Assembly: GCF_004361065.1 (NCBI RefSeq) | Contig: NZ_SELT01000011.1 | Coordinates: 1 to 64,000 of the forward strand | Reading direction: 5' to 3' | Source of the DNA: Cognatilysobacter terrigena | Lineage (GTDB): Bacteria > Pseudomonadota > Gammaproteobacteria > Xanthomonadales > Xanthomonadaceae | DNA length: 64,000 nt | Part shown: in pieces, positions 35,515 to 47,065 of the stretch | How the letters are laid out: every line of letters begins with the position of its first letter | How positions within the stretch are numbered: position 1 is the stretch's first letter | Notes under the pieces: model-generated | Seen by the model: the letters and a program-made list of their open reading frames with translations, nothing else | Databases searched by the model: none | Told to the model about the DNA's origin: nothing | Made by a program: the position numbers and the translations under genes

Positions 35515-36189
35515 ATGCGCATCCTCCTCGTCGAAGACGACCCGCACACCGCCGCGTTCATCGCCAAGGGCCTACGCGAGGACGGGCACGCGGTCGACCA
35601 CGCCGACAACGGCCGCGACGGCCTGTTCATGGCGACCACCGAGGCCTACGACGCGCTCGTACTCGATCGCATGCTGCCGGGCCTCGACGGCCTCACGCTG
35701 CTCAAGACCGTCCGCGGCGCGGGCAGCCAGGTCCCGGTGCTGCTGCTCACCGCGCTCGGCGATGTCGACCATCGCGTCGAAGGCCTGCGCGCCGGTGCCG
35801 ACGACTACCTCGTCAAGCCGTTTGCATATTCCGAGCTCAGCGCACGCCTGGATTCGATCGCGCGTCGCGGCGCGTCCGGCGGCAGCGAGCCGACCAAGCT
35901 GCGCGTCGCGGATCTCGAGCTCGACCTGCTGAGTCGCGAAGCGCGACGCGGCGAGAAGCGCATCGAACTGCAGCCGCGCGAATTCCGCCTGCTCGAATAC
36001 CTCATGAAGCAGGCCGAACGCGTGGTGACGCGCACGATGCTGCTCGAAGCCGTGTGGGACTATCACTTCGATCCGCAGACCAACGTCATCGACGTGCACA
36101 TCAGCCGCCTGCGCCAGAAGATCGACGCCGGCTTTCCCAAGCCGCTGCTGCACACCGTGCGCGGCGCCGGCTATCGCCTCGGCACCTGA
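35515..36189 (+). CDS. OmpR/PhoB-family response regulator
   Basis: 224 residues. Receiver domain: acidic pair in VEDD (residues 6-9), phospho-acceptor Asp51 in VLDRMLPGLDG, Thr78-type switch in LLTALG, Lys102 region in YLVKPF. C-terminal winged helix with LQPREFRLLEYLMKQAERVV, TRTMLLEAVWDYHFDPQTNVIDVHISRLRQKID, a typical OmpR DNA-binding domain. The histidine kinase gene starts three bases later. The stimulus is unknown; the secreted basic and His-rich proteins upstream make metal or acid stress worth considering. Confidence 0.93.
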   Translation: MRILLVEDDPHTAAFIAKGLREDGHAVDHADNGRDGLFMATTEAYDALVLDRMLPGLDGLTLLKTVRGAGSQVPVLLLTALGDVDHRVEGLRAGADDYLVKPFAYSELSARLDSIARRGASGGSEPTKLRVADLELDLLSREARRGEKRIELQPREFRLLEYLMKQAERVVTRTMLLEAVWDYHFDPQTNVIDVHISRLRQKIDAGFPKPLLHTVRGAGYRLGT

Positions 36190-36192
36190 CGC

Positions 36193-37536
36193 GTGATCGC
36201 GCTGACGCGATCGACCAGCGCGCGGCTCGCGATCGCGGTCACGCTGTCGTTCTTCGTCGCGTTCGTGGTGCTCGGCGTCGGCGTGCGGTTCGCGGTATCG
36301 ACACTGCTCGATGGCGACACCCGCGACGTGGTGCGCGCCGACGAAGCCGGCCTGCTCGAAATCGCGCGCGACGACGGACGCCACGACTTCATCGAGGAAG
36401 TGCGCAGTCGCGTCGAATCCGACGACGACGCGGCCGTCTACGGACTGTTCGATGCCGCGGGGCGTCGCATCGCCGGGCCGCTCGCGCATCTGCCCGCGCC
36501 ACACAATCCGCGCGGCTGGGTCGAGTTCGCGCAGAGCGATGACGGCGGCGACGTGCGCGTCATCACACACCAGCATCGCTTTCGCGACGGCCTGACGCTC
36601 GTCACCGGCCAGCGCACGCGGTCGCAGGATCGATTCCTCGCGCTGATGTTGCGCACCGCGCTCGCCGCTGCGCTGGTGGCGGCCACGCTCGGAGGACTCA
36701 TCGGTTGGCTGACGTCGCGTTGGGTGTCGCGGCGCCTGAGCGATCTCGACGAAACCGCCGAGCGCGTGGGTGACGGCGAACTCGGGCTGCGCGCGCCCGT
36801 CGATGGCAGCGATGACGCGTTCGATAGGTTGTCGCGACGCTTCAACGCGATGCTCGACCGCATCGAAGACCTGCTCGGCGGTGTGCGCCACGCGACCGAC
36901 CACATCGCACACGACCTGCGCACGCCGCTGACGCGCCTGCGCAACCGTCTCGAGGAGGCGCGTCACCGCGACGACGAGGCCCGCACACGCGCGCTCGACG
37001 CCGCGCTCGTCGAAACCGACCAGCTGCTGCAGGCGTTCGGCGCACTGCTGCGCCTTGCCCGCATCGAAGCGCAGCCGGCGGTCGCGGATGAGCCGGTGCT
37101 CGACCTCGCCGAACTCGTCGACGACGCCGCGGAGCTCTACACGCCGAGCGCGCTGGAACGCGGCCTCGACCTCGAATCGCATGCCGTCTCGTCCCGCGTG
37201 CGCGGCGATCGCGACCAACTGTTCCAGGTGATCGTCAACCTTCTCGACAACGCGCTGAAGTACGCACCGGAAGGCAGCCGTGTGCGCATCGAATTGTCGC
37301 GCGACGACGGCAGTGCACTGCTGCGCGTCGACGATGAAGGGCCGGGCGTGCCCGAGTCCGAACGCGAGCGCGTGTTCGATCGGTTCCAGCGTCTGGAGAC
37401 GCATCGAGGCTCGCCGGGCATCGGCCTCGGCCTGAGTCTGGTGCGTGCGATCGTGCTGCGCCACGGGGGACAGGTGCGACTCGTCGATCGCGGCCCGGGT
37501 CTGGGTGTGTGCATCAACCTGCCGCTTGCGGGCTGA
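36193..37536 (+). CDS. Sensor histidine kinase
   Basis: 447 residues, GTG start. Two membrane helices (about 11-38 and 148-174) enclose a periplasmic sensor of about 110 residues. HAMP domain follows (173-225), then the H box with His240 (HIAHDLRTPLTRLRN), N box NLLDNALKYAPEG near 350, G1 DEGPGV, F box FDRFQR and G2 GIGLGLSLV. Orthodox class I kinase that autophosphorylates and hands phosphate to the adjacent regulator. The periplasmic part has no motif I recognise; His residues at 126 and 128 (THQHRF) may bind something. Confidence 0.93.
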   Translation: MIALTRSTSARLAIAVTLSFFVAFVVLGVGVRFAVSTLLDGDTRDVVRADEAGLLEIARDDGRHDFIEEVRSRVESDDDAAVYGLFDAAGRRIAGPLAHLPAPHNPRGWVEFAQSDDGGDVRVITHQHRFRDGLTLVTGQRTRSQDRFLALMLRTALAAALVAATLGGLIGWLTSRWVSRRLSDLDETAERVGDGELGLRAPVDGSDDAFDRLSRRFNAMLDRIEDLLGGVRHATDHIAHDLRTPLTRLRNRLEEARHRDDEARTRALDAALVETDQLLQAFGALLRLARIEAQPAVADEPVLDLAELVDDAAELYTPSALERGLDLESHAVSSRVRGDRDQLFQVIVNLLDNALKYAPEGSRVRIELSRDDGSALLRVDDEGPGVPESERERVFDRFQRLETHRGSPGIGLGLSLVRAIVLRHGGQVRLVDRGPGLGVCINLPLAG

Positions 37537-37548
37537 GTACGCGCCGCG

Positions 37549-38342
37549 TCAATCGGCGATGCGCCACGTGTTCGAATAGACGTTCATCTGCTCGCCGCGC
37601 ACGAACGCCACCAGCGTGATGCCGCTGCGTTCGGCGAGATCGATCGCGAGCGTCGTCGGCGCGGAAATCACCGCGACCACGCCCATCCCGGCGCAGGCCG
37701 CCTTGTGTACGAGTTCGTACGAGGCGCGCGAACTCAGCGCGAGGAAACCCGATGGACGCGCAGTTCGGGCGAGCGCGCCGACCAGCTTGTCCAGCGCGTT
37801 GTGCCGGCCGACATCCTCGCGTACGAGAAGGTCGCGCCCGGATACCCACGCCGCAGCGTGCACACCGCCACTCTCGCGATTGAGCGGTTGCGCCTCCTGG
37901 AGGCGACGCATGCCGTCGACGATATCGGTCGCACGCACGCGCGTGTCGTCGCGCACCGCCGGCGGCTCCCGCAGCGTCTGCTGCAGCGATTCGAGCCCGC
38001 AGAGCCCGCAGCCGCTGGCGCCGGCGAGATGCCGCCTGCGCGACGCCAATCGGTCGAAACAGTCCTGCGACACGGCGAGTTCGAGCGCGATGCCCTGCGT
38101 GCTGCGTTGCACGTCGACGAGCCGTAGCTGCGACGCCTCGTCGACGATGCCTTCGTTCAGCGAGAAGCCGAGCGCGAAATCGTCGAGATCGGCGGGCGTC
38201 GCGAGCATCACCGCATGCGCGAGGCCGTTGTAGGCGAACGCGATCGGCTGTTCGGCGATGACGGCATCGTCGAACGCGTGGCGGCCGGCACCATCGACCC
38301 GCAACGCGGCACGGCGACCCAACGCGTCGGAAGGCAGCCCGC

Positions 38343-38346
<4 letters not shown>
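37549..38346 (-). CDS. fdhD: Sulfur carrier protein FdhD
   Basis: 265 residues. FdhD passes sulfur from IscS to the molybdenum cofactor of formate dehydrogenases. The functional Cys pair is in GCGLCG (about residues 115-120), and VREDVGRHNALDKLVGA near 180 is the family's hallmark. The start is a GTG at 38346 overlapping the stop of the oxidoreductase gene by four bases (GTGA), so it is made together with that enzyme. The frame is open far upstream only as a shadow of the larger gene. Confidence 0.94.
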
Positions 38347-40592
<2,246 letters not shown>

Positions 40593-40718
40593 GGCGGCGA
40601 TCGTCGAACGGACGGTGATTTAAGCATCCGGCGCGCGACCTGGCTGCATCGTGCGCGCGTCGCGCCACGGCGGGCGCGACGTTCCATCCGCGCGGTCGCG
40701 CCGCCCGCGGCGAGCCGG

Positions 40719-40724
40719 TACAGT
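40719..40724 (+). promoter_or_regulatory. -10 box of trpGDC, next to the second leader-peptide start
   Basis: TACAGT ends six bases before the leader ATG at 40731, the same layout as at trpE, so the message is probably leaderless. Confidence 0.5.
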
Positions 40725-40730
40725 AGGCGC

Positions 40731-40859
40731 ATGCACCGCCGCGCGACCCTCCCGTTCCCGCATGCCGACGCCGCTTGGCGATGGTGGCCCCGCGCCATCG
40801 TCCGTCCTGCCCCGTCGCCGTCCGAGGAACACGCGCGTGCCGTTCGCTCCACGTCCTGA
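40731..40859 (+). CDS. Second Trp-rich leader peptide, before trpGDC
   Basis: 42 codons. Residues 16-20 are WRWWP, coded by the same 16 bases (TTGGCGATGGTGGCCC) as in the trpE leader. Where the first leader has its TGA, this one has CGC, so the frame runs on and ends 23 bases inside the next small ORF. A CGATGG / CCATCG hairpin still holds the Trp codons. Its -10 box is six bases upstream, with no ribosome site. The pair of leaders suggests trpE and trpGDC share attenuation by Trp. Confidence 0.7.
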   Translation: MHRRATLPFPHADAAWRWWPRAIVRPAPSPSEEHARAVRSTS

Positions 40860-40995
40860 TTCGAATCCCGCCTACCTTGCCCTGATCGACCGCCTCGCTG
40901 CGGCCGGCCAACGCGCAGCCGTGGGGACTGGACAACGATGGCGACGAACCGCATGCGGTTTCGTCGACCTCGCTGACCCCTATTACGTGGATTGA
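40837..40995 (+). CDS. 52-residue ORF of unknown function before trpG
   Basis: GTG start with TCCGAGGAA eight bases upstream, exactly like trpE. The product reads PFAPRPDSNPAYLALIDRL near the start, then a basic middle QRWRR and an acidic end VDLADPYYVD. Stop lies three bases before the trpG ATG, so trpG may be translated by coupling. I do not recognise a family. It occupies the position that trpE has in the sister control region; it could be a real small protein or a remnant. Confidence 0.5.
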   Translation: MPFAPRPDSNPAYLALIDRLAAAGQRAAVGTGQRWRRTACGFVDLADPYYVD

Positions 40996-40998
40996 CCC

Positions 40999-41577
40999 AT
41001 GCTGTTGATGATCGACAACTACGACAGCTTTACCTGGAACCTCGTGCAGTACCTGCAGTCGCTCGGGGCCGAGGTGAAGGTGGTGCGCAACGACGAGCTG
41101 TCGGTCGCGGAGATCGATGCGCTCGCGCCGGAACGCATCGTGATTTCGCCGGGCCCGTGCACGCCGAACGAGGCGGGCGTCTGCGTCGACGTCATCCGCG
41201 AACTCGGGCCGCGCATTCCGACGCTCGGCGTCTGCCTCGGCCACCAGTCGATCGGTCAGGCCTACGGCGGCGACGTGGTGCGTGCGAAGACGATCATGCA
41301 CGGCAAGACCTCGCGCATCCGGCATGAAGGGCAGGGCGTGTTCGCCGGCCTGCCGGACGCCTACGAAGCGACCCGCTATCACTCGCTCGTCGTCGCGAAG
41401 GGCACGCTGCCCGCATCGCTCGAAATCACCGCGTGGACGGAAGATGACGCGGGCGGCTTCGACGAGATCATGGGGCTGCGCCATCGCGAGCACCCGGTCG
41501 AAGGCGTGCAGTTTCATCCCGAATCCATCCTCACGCAGCACGGTCATGCGCTGCTGAAGAACTTCCTGGAGCGCTGA
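40999..41577 (+). CDS. trpG: Anthranilate synthase glutamine amidotransferase subunit
   Basis: 192 residues, class I glutamine amidotransferase supplying ammonia to TrpE. Nucleophile Cys79 in [15 protein letters not shown]; His173 and Glu175 in QFHPESIL complete the triad. [10 protein letters not shown] near 52 is the oxyanion-side motif of TrpG/PabA. It is separate from trpE and joined to trpD with two bases between. It may also serve para-aminobenzoate synthesis, as TrpG does in some bacteria. Confidence 0.96.
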   Translation: MLLMIDNYDSFTWNLVQYLQSLGAEVKVVRNDELSVAEIDALAPERIVISPGPCTPNEAGVCVDVIRELGPRIPTLGVCLGHQSIGQAYGGDVVRAKTIMHGKTSRIRHEGQGVFAGLPDAYEATRYHSLVVAKGTLPASLEITAWTEDDAGGFDEIMGLRHREHPVEGVQFHPESILTQHGHALLKNFLER

Positions 41578-41579
41578 CG

Positions 41580-42611
41580 ATGCCGATCACGCCCCAGCAG
41601 GCGCTGCAGCGCACGATCGAGCACCGCGAGATCTTCCACGACGAGATGGTCGAGCTGATGCGCATGATCATGCGCGGCGAGGTCAGCCCGACGATGACGT
41701 CGGCCATCCTCACGGGCCTGCGCGTCAAGAAGGAAACCGTCGGCGAGATCGCCGGCGCCGCGCAGGTGATGCGCGAGTTCGCGATGCCGGTCGACGTCGC
41801 CGACCGCACGCACATGGTCGACATCGTCGGCACCGGCGGCGACGGCGCGAGCACGTTCAACATCTCGACGGCGAGCATGTTCGTGGTTGCGGCGGCGGGC
41901 GCGAAGGTCGCCAAGCACGGCGGCCGCAGCGTGTCCTCCAGTTCGGGCAGTGCGGACGTGCTGGAGTCGCTCGGTGCGCATATCGAGCTGCAGCCGGCGC
42001 AGGTCGCGCAGTGCATCGAACGCACTGGCATCGGCTTCATGTTCGCGCCGCTGCACCACCCGGCGATGAAGGTCGTCGCGCCTGTGCGTCGCGAGATGGG
42101 TGTGCGCACGTTGTTCAACATCCTCGGGCCGCTCACAAACCCCGCGGGCGCGCCGAACATTTTGCTCGGCGTGTTCCATCCCGACCTCGTCGGCATCCAG
42201 GTGCGTGTGCTGCAGGAGCTCGGTGCGCAGCGCGCGATGGTCGTCTGGGGCCGCGACGGCATGGACGAACTCTCGCTCGGTGCGTCCACGCTGGTCGGGG
42301 AACTGCGTGACGGTGTGGTGCGCGAGTACGAGGTGCATCCGGAAGACTTCGGTATCGCGATGGCCGCGAGCCGCAATCTGAAAGTCGCCGATGCGATGGA
42401 ATCGCGCGCGATGCTGATGCTCGCACTCGACGACACACCCGGCCTGCCGCGCGAGATCGTCGCGCTCAATGCCGGTGCCGCGCTGTATGTCGCCGGTCTC
42501 GCCGAATCCGTCGCCGACGGCATCGCGCTGGCGCGTCGCACGATCGCGTCGGGCGCGGCGCGCGACAAGCTGCACGAATTCGTCGCGACGACGAAGGAGT
42601 TGGCCGGATGA
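41580..42611 (+). CDS. trpD: Anthranilate phosphoribosyltransferase
   Basis: 343 residues. Joins anthranilate with PRPP. The PRPP site [17 protein letters not shown] is at about 82-98, and [18 protein letters not shown] near 118 is the usual substrate loop. Normal length. The stop overlaps the ABM gene start (ATGA). Confidence 0.96.
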   Translation: MPITPQQALQRTIEHREIFHDEMVELMRMIMRGEVSPTMTSAILTGLRVKKETVGEIAGAAQVMREFAMPVDVADRTHMVDIVGTGGDGASTFNISTASMFVVAAAGAKVAKHGGRSVSSSSGSADVLESLGAHIELQPAQVAQCIERTGIGFMFAPLHHPAMKVVAPVRREMGVRTLFNILGPLTNPAGAPNILLGVFHPDLVGIQVRVLQELGAQRAMVVWGRDGMDELSLGASTLVGELRDGVVREYEVHPEDFGIAMAASRNLKVADAMESRAMLMLALDDTPGLPREIVALNAGAALYVAGLAESVADGIALARRTIASGAARDKLHEFVATTKELAG

Positions 42612-42949
42612 GCACGGGATTCGCCAAGACGCCGGCGCCGCCGTACTGGCTGGTGTCGTTCACCTCGCAGCGCAACGACGTCAGTGCCGACGCCTATGGC
42701 GAAGCGGCCGAACGCATGATCGCGCTGGCGGCGACGCAGCCGGGTTTCCTCGGCGTGGAGTCGGTGCGTGGCGACGACGGCTTCGGCATCACGCTGTCGT
42801 ACTGGAAGGACGAGGCGTCGATCGCCGCGTGGCGCCAGCATGCGGAACACACACCGGTGCGCGAGTACGGTCGCGCCCACTGGTACGACCATTTCGAAGT
42901 GCGCGTCGCCAAGGTCGAGCGCGCCTACGGACTCAGGACTCATCGATGA
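42608..42949 (+). CDS. ABM-domain (antibiotic biosynthesis monooxygenase-like) small protein in the trp operon
   Basis: 113 residues, ferredoxin-like ABM fold: [37 protein letters not shown] is broken by conserved segments [25 protein letters not shown] and [22 protein letters not shown] that fit the YqjZ-type subgroup. It overlaps trpD by ATGA and trpC by ATGA, so its rate of translation is tied to the Trp enzymes. Such proteins oxidise aromatics or bind heme, but many have no known substrate. A role in handling an indole or anthranilate compound is only a guess. Confidence 0.8.
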   Translation: MSTGFAKTPAPPYWLVSFTSQRNDVSADAYGEAAERMIALAATQPGFLGVESVRGDDGFGITLSYWKDEASIAAWRQHAEHTPVREYGRAHWYDHFEVRVAKVERAYGLRTHR

Positions 42950-43734
42950 GCGACATCCTCGCCACCATCCTCGCGCGCAAGCACGAGGAGGTCGAACAGC
43001 GCAGTCGCGTGCGCTCGCTTGCGGATCTCAGGGCGCGTGCAGCCGACATGCCGCCTCCGCGCGGCTTCGTGGACGCGATCCGCGCGAAGCACGCGGCCGG
43101 ATTGCCCGCGGTCATCGCCGAAGCGAAGAAGGCGAGCCCGTCGAAGGGGCTGATCCGTCCGGATTTCGATCCCGCCGAAATCGCACGCAGTTACGAAGCC
43201 GGCGGCGCAGCCTGCCTGTCGGTGCTGACCGATGTCGACGTCTTCCAGGGCAGCAACCTGTATCTCGGCCTCGCGCATCGCGCGTGCTCGCTGCCGCTGC
43301 TGCGCAAGGATTTCACCGTCGACCCGTATCAGGTCTACGAGGCGCGTTTCATCGGCGCCGACGCGATCCTGCTGATCGTCGCCGCGCTGGAGGATGGCCC
43401 ACTGGTCGAGATGGCGAACCTCGCGCACGAGCTCGGCATGGACGTGCTCGTCGAAGTGCACGACATCGACGAACTCGAGCGTGCGCTGCAGACCGATTGC
43501 CCGCTGATCGGCGTCAACAACCGCAACCTGCGCACGTTCGAGGTGTCGCTCGACACCACGCTCGAACTCAAACAGGCGGTGCCGACCGATCGCATCCTCG
43601 TCACGGAGAGCGGCATCGCGACGACCGCAGATGTCGCGAAGATGCGCAGCGCCGGTGTCGAGACCTTCCTCGTCGGCGAGAGCTTCATGCGCGAGAAGGA
43701 TCCGGGCGCGGCCCTGCAGCGGTTGTTCGCATGA
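42946..43734 (+). CDS. trpC: Indole-3-glycerol-phosphate synthase
   Basis: 262 residues, TIM barrel. [19 protein letters not shown] near 56, [16 protein letters not shown] near 112, [12 protein letters not shown] near 184 and the phosphate motif [14 protein letters not shown] near 233 are diagnostic. The trpF function is not fused and not in the window. The start overlaps the ABM stop and the end overlaps the HAD gene start, both ATGA. Confidence 0.96.
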   Translation: MSDILATILARKHEEVEQRSRVRSLADLRARAADMPPPRGFVDAIRAKHAAGLPAVIAEAKKASPSKGLIRPDFDPAEIARSYEAGGAACLSVLTDVDVFQGSNLYLGLAHRACSLPLLRKDFTVDPYQVYEARFIGADAILLIVAALEDGPLVEMANLAHELGMDVLVEVHDIDELERALQTDCPLIGVNNRNLRTFEVSLDTTLELKQAVPTDRILVTESGIATTADVAKMRSAGVETFLVGESFMREKDPGAALQRLFA

Positions 43735-44465
43735 CGCTGGACGCGCCGCGCTATCCGTCGCCCGCGAGCGACGCGCCGCTGATCGTGTTCGATTTCGACC
43801 ACACGCTCTACGACGGCGACTCGGGCAGTCATCTCTTCGCATGGCTGATCCGGCGAAGCGCGTGGCGCATGCTGCTCGCGCTGCTGATCGCGTCGATCGC
43901 CGGGCCGATGATCGCGTTCCTGCCGACGCGTCGGCACGGCATCGGCGCGTTCGCGTGGGCGGGCACGGTGTTCGAGCGCGAGTCGTTCGACGCGCTGATC
44001 GATCGCTACGTCGCCGAAAACGTCGACGGCATCCGCGCGCGTCTTCTTCCAGTGGCGCTCGACGTCTTCCATCGCCATCGCCTCGCCGGCGACAACGTCG
44101 TCGTCGCGACCGGCGCACCACCGCGCCTCGCGCGCGCCATCCTCGCGTTTGCCGCGCATGAGGACGTGCCGGTCATCGGCACCGAAGTCGAACGCGTGTT
44201 CGGCGGCATCCGCGCGGCACGTCATTGCCACCATGCGATGAAGATGACGATGCTGCGCGACGCCGGGTTCCGCGGCGACATCGCCGCCGCCTATTCCGAC
44301 AGCACCGCCGACCTGCCATTGCTGCAGGCGGCACGGCGTCCCGTCGTCGTCAATCCGAAGGAAAAGGGCGTCGCGTTCTTCCGCGAGCGCCTGCCCCCGG
44401 GAACGCCCATGCTCAACTGGGGTTGCCCGGGCCGCGCCGGCGACGCGGTGTCCGCCGACGCCTGA
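43731..44465 (+). CDS. HAD-superfamily IB phosphatase-like protein
   Basis: 244 residues. HAD motif [16 protein letters not shown] near 22, a helical cap after it, motif II ATGAPP, and motif [12 protein letters not shown] near 195. This is the SerB/HAD-IB layout seen in small-molecule phosphatases and in PGP-like proteins. It is the last of the overlapping trpG-trpD-ABM-trpC-HAD group; a phosphoserine or lipid-phosphate activity is possible but cannot be read out. Convergent with the GFA gene. Confidence 0.85.
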   Translation: MTLDAPRYPSPASDAPLIVFDFDHTLYDGDSGSHLFAWLIRRSAWRMLLALLIASIAGPMIAFLPTRRHGIGAFAWAGTVFERESFDALIDRYVAENVDGIRARLLPVALDVFHRHRLAGDNVVVATGAPPRLARAILAFAAHEDVPVIGTEVERVFGGIRAARHCHHAMKMTMLRDAGFRGDIAAAYSDSTADLPLLQAARRPVVVNPKEKGVAFFRERLPPGTPMLNWGCPGRAGDAVSADA

Positions 44466-44474
44466 GGCGTTCGC

Positions 44475-44819
44475 TCAGCGCGATCGCCCGTCGAACGGCA
44501 CGCGCTCGATCGTGTCGAGGTCGACGTCTTCGAGGCAACGCACATTGATCGCGGCCATCGCCTGGCCGGTCGGCCCGGTGCCGCGACCGAACGGCTGGCA
44601 GCCGCACGCCGGGCAGAACAGGTGCTGGATCACGTGCTTGTTGAAGCGGTATTCGCTTAACGACGCTTCGCCTTTTTCGACGTGCAGCGCATCGCGCGGC
44701 ACGAACCACAGCAGCATGCCCTTGCGCTGGCAGTGCGAGCAGTTGCACTCGATCACGCGGTCGATCGTGCCGTCGACGCGATAGGCGACCGCGCCGCAGT
44801 GACAGCTTCCCGTATGCAT
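44475..44819 (-). CDS. GFA-family (CENP-V fold) zinc protein
   Basis: 114 residues. Zinc-ligand pairs CHCG near 6-9, CNCSHC near 25-30 and CPACGC near 68-73, all expected for the family of glutathione-dependent formaldehyde-activating enzyme relatives; the true GFA reaction is not certain even for the founding member. It lies between the HAD gene and a GNAT gene. Probable role: handling small thiol adducts. Confidence 0.9.
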   Translation of the reverse strand: MHTGSCHCGAVAYRVDGTIDRVIECNCSHCQRKGMLLWFVPRDALHVEKGEASLSEYRFNKHVIQHLFCPACGCQPFGRGTGPTGQAMAAINVRCLEDVDLDTIERVPFDGRSR

Positions 44820-44871
44820 GACGTCTCCTCGGGCGACGCGAAGTGCGGTCGCGATGCGGTGGAAGTTGGTG

Positions 44872-45330
44872 TCAGTCGCCGAGCAGCTTGGCGAAATGCA
44901 GCGAGGCGTCGCTGTAGCCGCAACCTCGGTAGAAGGACTGCGCGCTGTCGCGGCTCGAGGCGGTCGTCACTTCGATGCGCGCGGCACCTGCCTGACGCGC
45001 GATCGATTCGACCTCGCGCAGCAGCCGGCGGCCGACGCCTTGGCGCTCGCACTCCGGCATGACGACCAGCGCGGTGATGCGCGCCTGCTCGGCGCCGCGG
45101 GCGAGGGAGTAACGCAGTTCCAGCCCGGCCAGCCCGCAGGCGTGGCCGCCGATCTCGGCGAGCAGCAGCCGCTGGCGCGGATCGGCGAGCACGACCGTGA
45201 TGCGCTCGGCCGCTTCGTCGCGGTTGCAGGGGTAGCCCAGTACTTCGAGGAGGTGGGCGACGTCGCTGGCGTCGCCGATCCGCGCGTCACGCACGCGGAT
45301 CCCGTCGGGCGCCTCCTCGTAGAGGCCCAT
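44872..45330 (-). CDS. GNAT-family N-acetyltransferase
   Basis: 152 residues, GNAT fold. The acetyl-CoA motif is ERQGVGRRLLREVES near 93-107, preceded by ARITALVVMPE. C-terminal SFYRGCGY is typical of the family. It lies three bases downstream of the clp stop, so the two are co-transcribed; whether Clp activity is modified is unknown. Confidence 0.9.
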   Translation of the reverse strand: MGLYEEAPDGIRVRDARIGDASDVAHLLEVLGYPCNRDEAAERITVVLADPRQRLLLAEIGGHACGLAGLELRYSLARGAEQARITALVVMPECERQGVGRRLLREVESIARQAGAARIEVTTASSRDSAQSFYRGCGYSDASLHFAKLLGD

Positions 45331-45333
45331 CGT

Positions 45334-46020
45334 TCAGCGGGTACCGTAGAGGACGACGGTCTTGCCGCGGGCGTGGAGCAGGCCGTCGGCCTGGAGCTTC
45401 TTGAGGACGCGGCCGGCCATTTCGCGCGAGCAGCCGACCAGGCGCGACAGCTCCTGGCGCGACACGCGGATCTGCGTGCCCTGCGGATGGCTCATCGCCT
45501 CCGGCTCCTTGGCCAGGTCGTGCAGGGTGCGCACGATGCGGTCGGTGACGTCGAGGAAGGCCAGGCGGCCGGCCTTGCGCGAGGTGTCGAGCAGGCGGCG
45601 GGAGATCTGGGCGCCGATCGAATAGAGCAACTTGGGCGCGTCGGTCGACAGCCGGGTCATCAGCAGGTCGTAGAAGCGCTCGTGGCCGATCTCGGCCAGT
45701 TCGGTCGCGGTGCGGGTCCGCAGCGTGACCTCGCGCTTGTCGCTCTCGATGAACAGGCCCATCTCACCGACGAACTGGCCCGGGCCGAAGTAGCCGAGGA
45801 CCAGCTCCCGGCCGTCCTCTTCCTCGTTGATGATGCTGACCGAGCCGGAGATGACGTAGTACAGCGTCGTTGCGGCGTCGCCCGGGCGGAAGACATCGGT
45901 GCGGGACGGATAGCGACGGCGGTGGCAGTGCGCCAGGAACCGGTCGATCGCCGCTTGATCGGGCATCAACGGGCTCTGCGGACGACGCGCCGTGTGCTGG
46001 TGAGCCAGGTCGGGGGACAT
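45334..46020 (-). CDS. clp: CRP-like global regulator Clp
   Basis: 228 residues. CNMP-type sensor domain (residues 28-140, HRRRYPSRTDVFRPGD, YYVISGSVSII) and CRP-type HTH (residues 165-228, SRQELSRLVGCSREMAGRVLKKL). It follows the well-known Xanthomonas Clp closely over most of its length as I remember it; that protein responds to cyclic di-GMP and controls virulence, polysaccharide and protease genes. The first about 20 residues are variable, so the start at 46020 is provisional. A promoter TTGGCC-17-TATATA is just upstream. Confidence 0.95.
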   Translation of the reverse strand: MSPDLAHQHTARRPQSPLMPDQAAIDRFLAHCHRRRYPSRTDVFRPGDAATTLYYVISGSVSIINEEEDGRELVLGYFGPGQFVGEMGLFIESDKREVTLRTRTATELAEIGHERFYDLLMTRLSTDAPKLLYSIGAQISRRLLDTSRKAGRLAFLDVTDRIVRTLHDLAKEPEAMSHPQGTQIRVSRQELSRLVGCSREMAGRVLKKLQADGLLHARGKTVVLYGTR

Positions 46021-46047
46021 GGGCAGGATCCAGAGGAATTAACCGAC

Positions 46048-46076
46048 TATATAGACCATCACGGGGAAAGGGCCAA
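46048..46076 (-). promoter_or_regulatory. Sigma-70-type promoter of clp
   Basis: On the minus strand TTGGCC (46076-46071), 17 bases, TATATA (46053-46048), followed by the clp ATG 28 bases on. The rest of the 184-bp region between clp and speD has a CATAAT (46164-46169) on the plus strand that could be the speD -10. Confidence 0.6.
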
Positions 46077-46204
46077 TCCCGTCACTGATTGCTTTTGCCC
46101 ACCGTTCCAGCCCCGATCGCATGGCGTTGCCGGGTGTTCGTTCCCCCATCACCCCGCTTGCCCCATAATTCCGCGCCTTCGTCCAACCACCGGGATCCAC
46201 GCAC

Positions 46205-46999
46205 GTGGTCAAGCCACTGCCGCGCCTGCGGCTCCAGGGATTCAACAACCTGACCAAGGCGCTGTCGTTCAACATCTACGACATCTCCTATGCCGCGTCC
46301 GAGGACGAGCGTCAGCGGTATATCCAGTACATCGATGAGGCGTACAACGCGGACCGGCTGACGCAGATCCTGACGGACGTCGCCGAGATCATCGGCGCCA
46401 ACATCCTCAACATCGCGCGCCAGGACTACGACCCGCAGGGTGCGTCGGTGACGATCCTCATTTCCGAGGAGCCCGTCATCGACAAGCGCGACGCCGGCAA
46501 GGAGCTGATCTCCGACGCCGTGGTCGCGCACATGGACAAGTCGCACATCACGGTGCACACGTATCCGGAAACGCATCCGGACAACGGCATCGCGACGTTC
46601 CGCGCCGACATCGACGTCGCGACCTGCGGCGTGATTTCGCCGCTGAAGGCGTTGAACTACCTGATCGAGAGCTTCGAATCCGACATCGTGATCATGGACT
46701 ACCGCGTCCGTGGCTTCACGCGCGACATCAAGGGCAAGAAGCACTTCATCGACCACAAGATCAATTCGATCCAGGACTACCTGGCGAAGAACATCCGCAA
46801 TCGTTACGAGATGCTCGACGTCAACGTCTACCAGGAAAACATCTTCCACACGAAGATGCACCTGAAGGAATTCGACCTCGACACCTACCTGTTCGAAGAG
46901 AAGGCGAAGAACCTCTCGTTCAAGGACCGGATGAAGATCGAGGCGCGCCTCAAGCGCGAAATCGAAGAGCTCTACCACGGCCGCAACCTCGTCGACTGA
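46205..46999 (+). CDS. speD: S-adenosylmethionine decarboxylase proenzyme
   Basis: 264 residues, GTG start, E. coli-type SpeD. The proenzyme cuts itself at Lys112-Ser113 ([13 protein letters not shown]), turning Ser113 into the pyruvoyl group that decarboxylates S-adenosylmethionine to feed spermidine synthesis. [22 protein letters not shown] and [19 protein letters not shown] match the family. Length as in E. coli. Divergent from clp; speE is not in the window. A strong terminator follows. Confidence 0.96.
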   Translation: MVKPLPRLRLQGFNNLTKALSFNIYDISYAASEDERQRYIQYIDEAYNADRLTQILTDVAEIIGANILNIARQDYDPQGASVTILISEEPVIDKRDAGKELISDAVVAHMDKSHITVHTYPETHPDNGIATFRADIDVATCGVISPLKALNYLIESFESDIVIMDYRVRGFTRDIKGKKHFIDHKINSIQDYLAKNIRNRYEMLDVNVYQENIFHTKMHLKEFDLDTYLFEEKAKNLSFKDRMKIEARLKREIEELYHGRNLVD

Positions 47000-47016
47000 C
47001 GGGGGCGACCGAAACG

Positions 47017-47045
47017 AAAAGGCCGGCGTAATCGCCGGCCTTTTT
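47017..47045. terminator. Bidirectional terminator between speD and coq7
   Basis: 12-base arms AAAAGGCCGGCG and CGCCGGCCTTTT around TAAT, then T. It serves both convergent genes. Confidence 0.92.
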
Positions 47046-47065
47046 CATTGCCCGATGTGTTTGGG

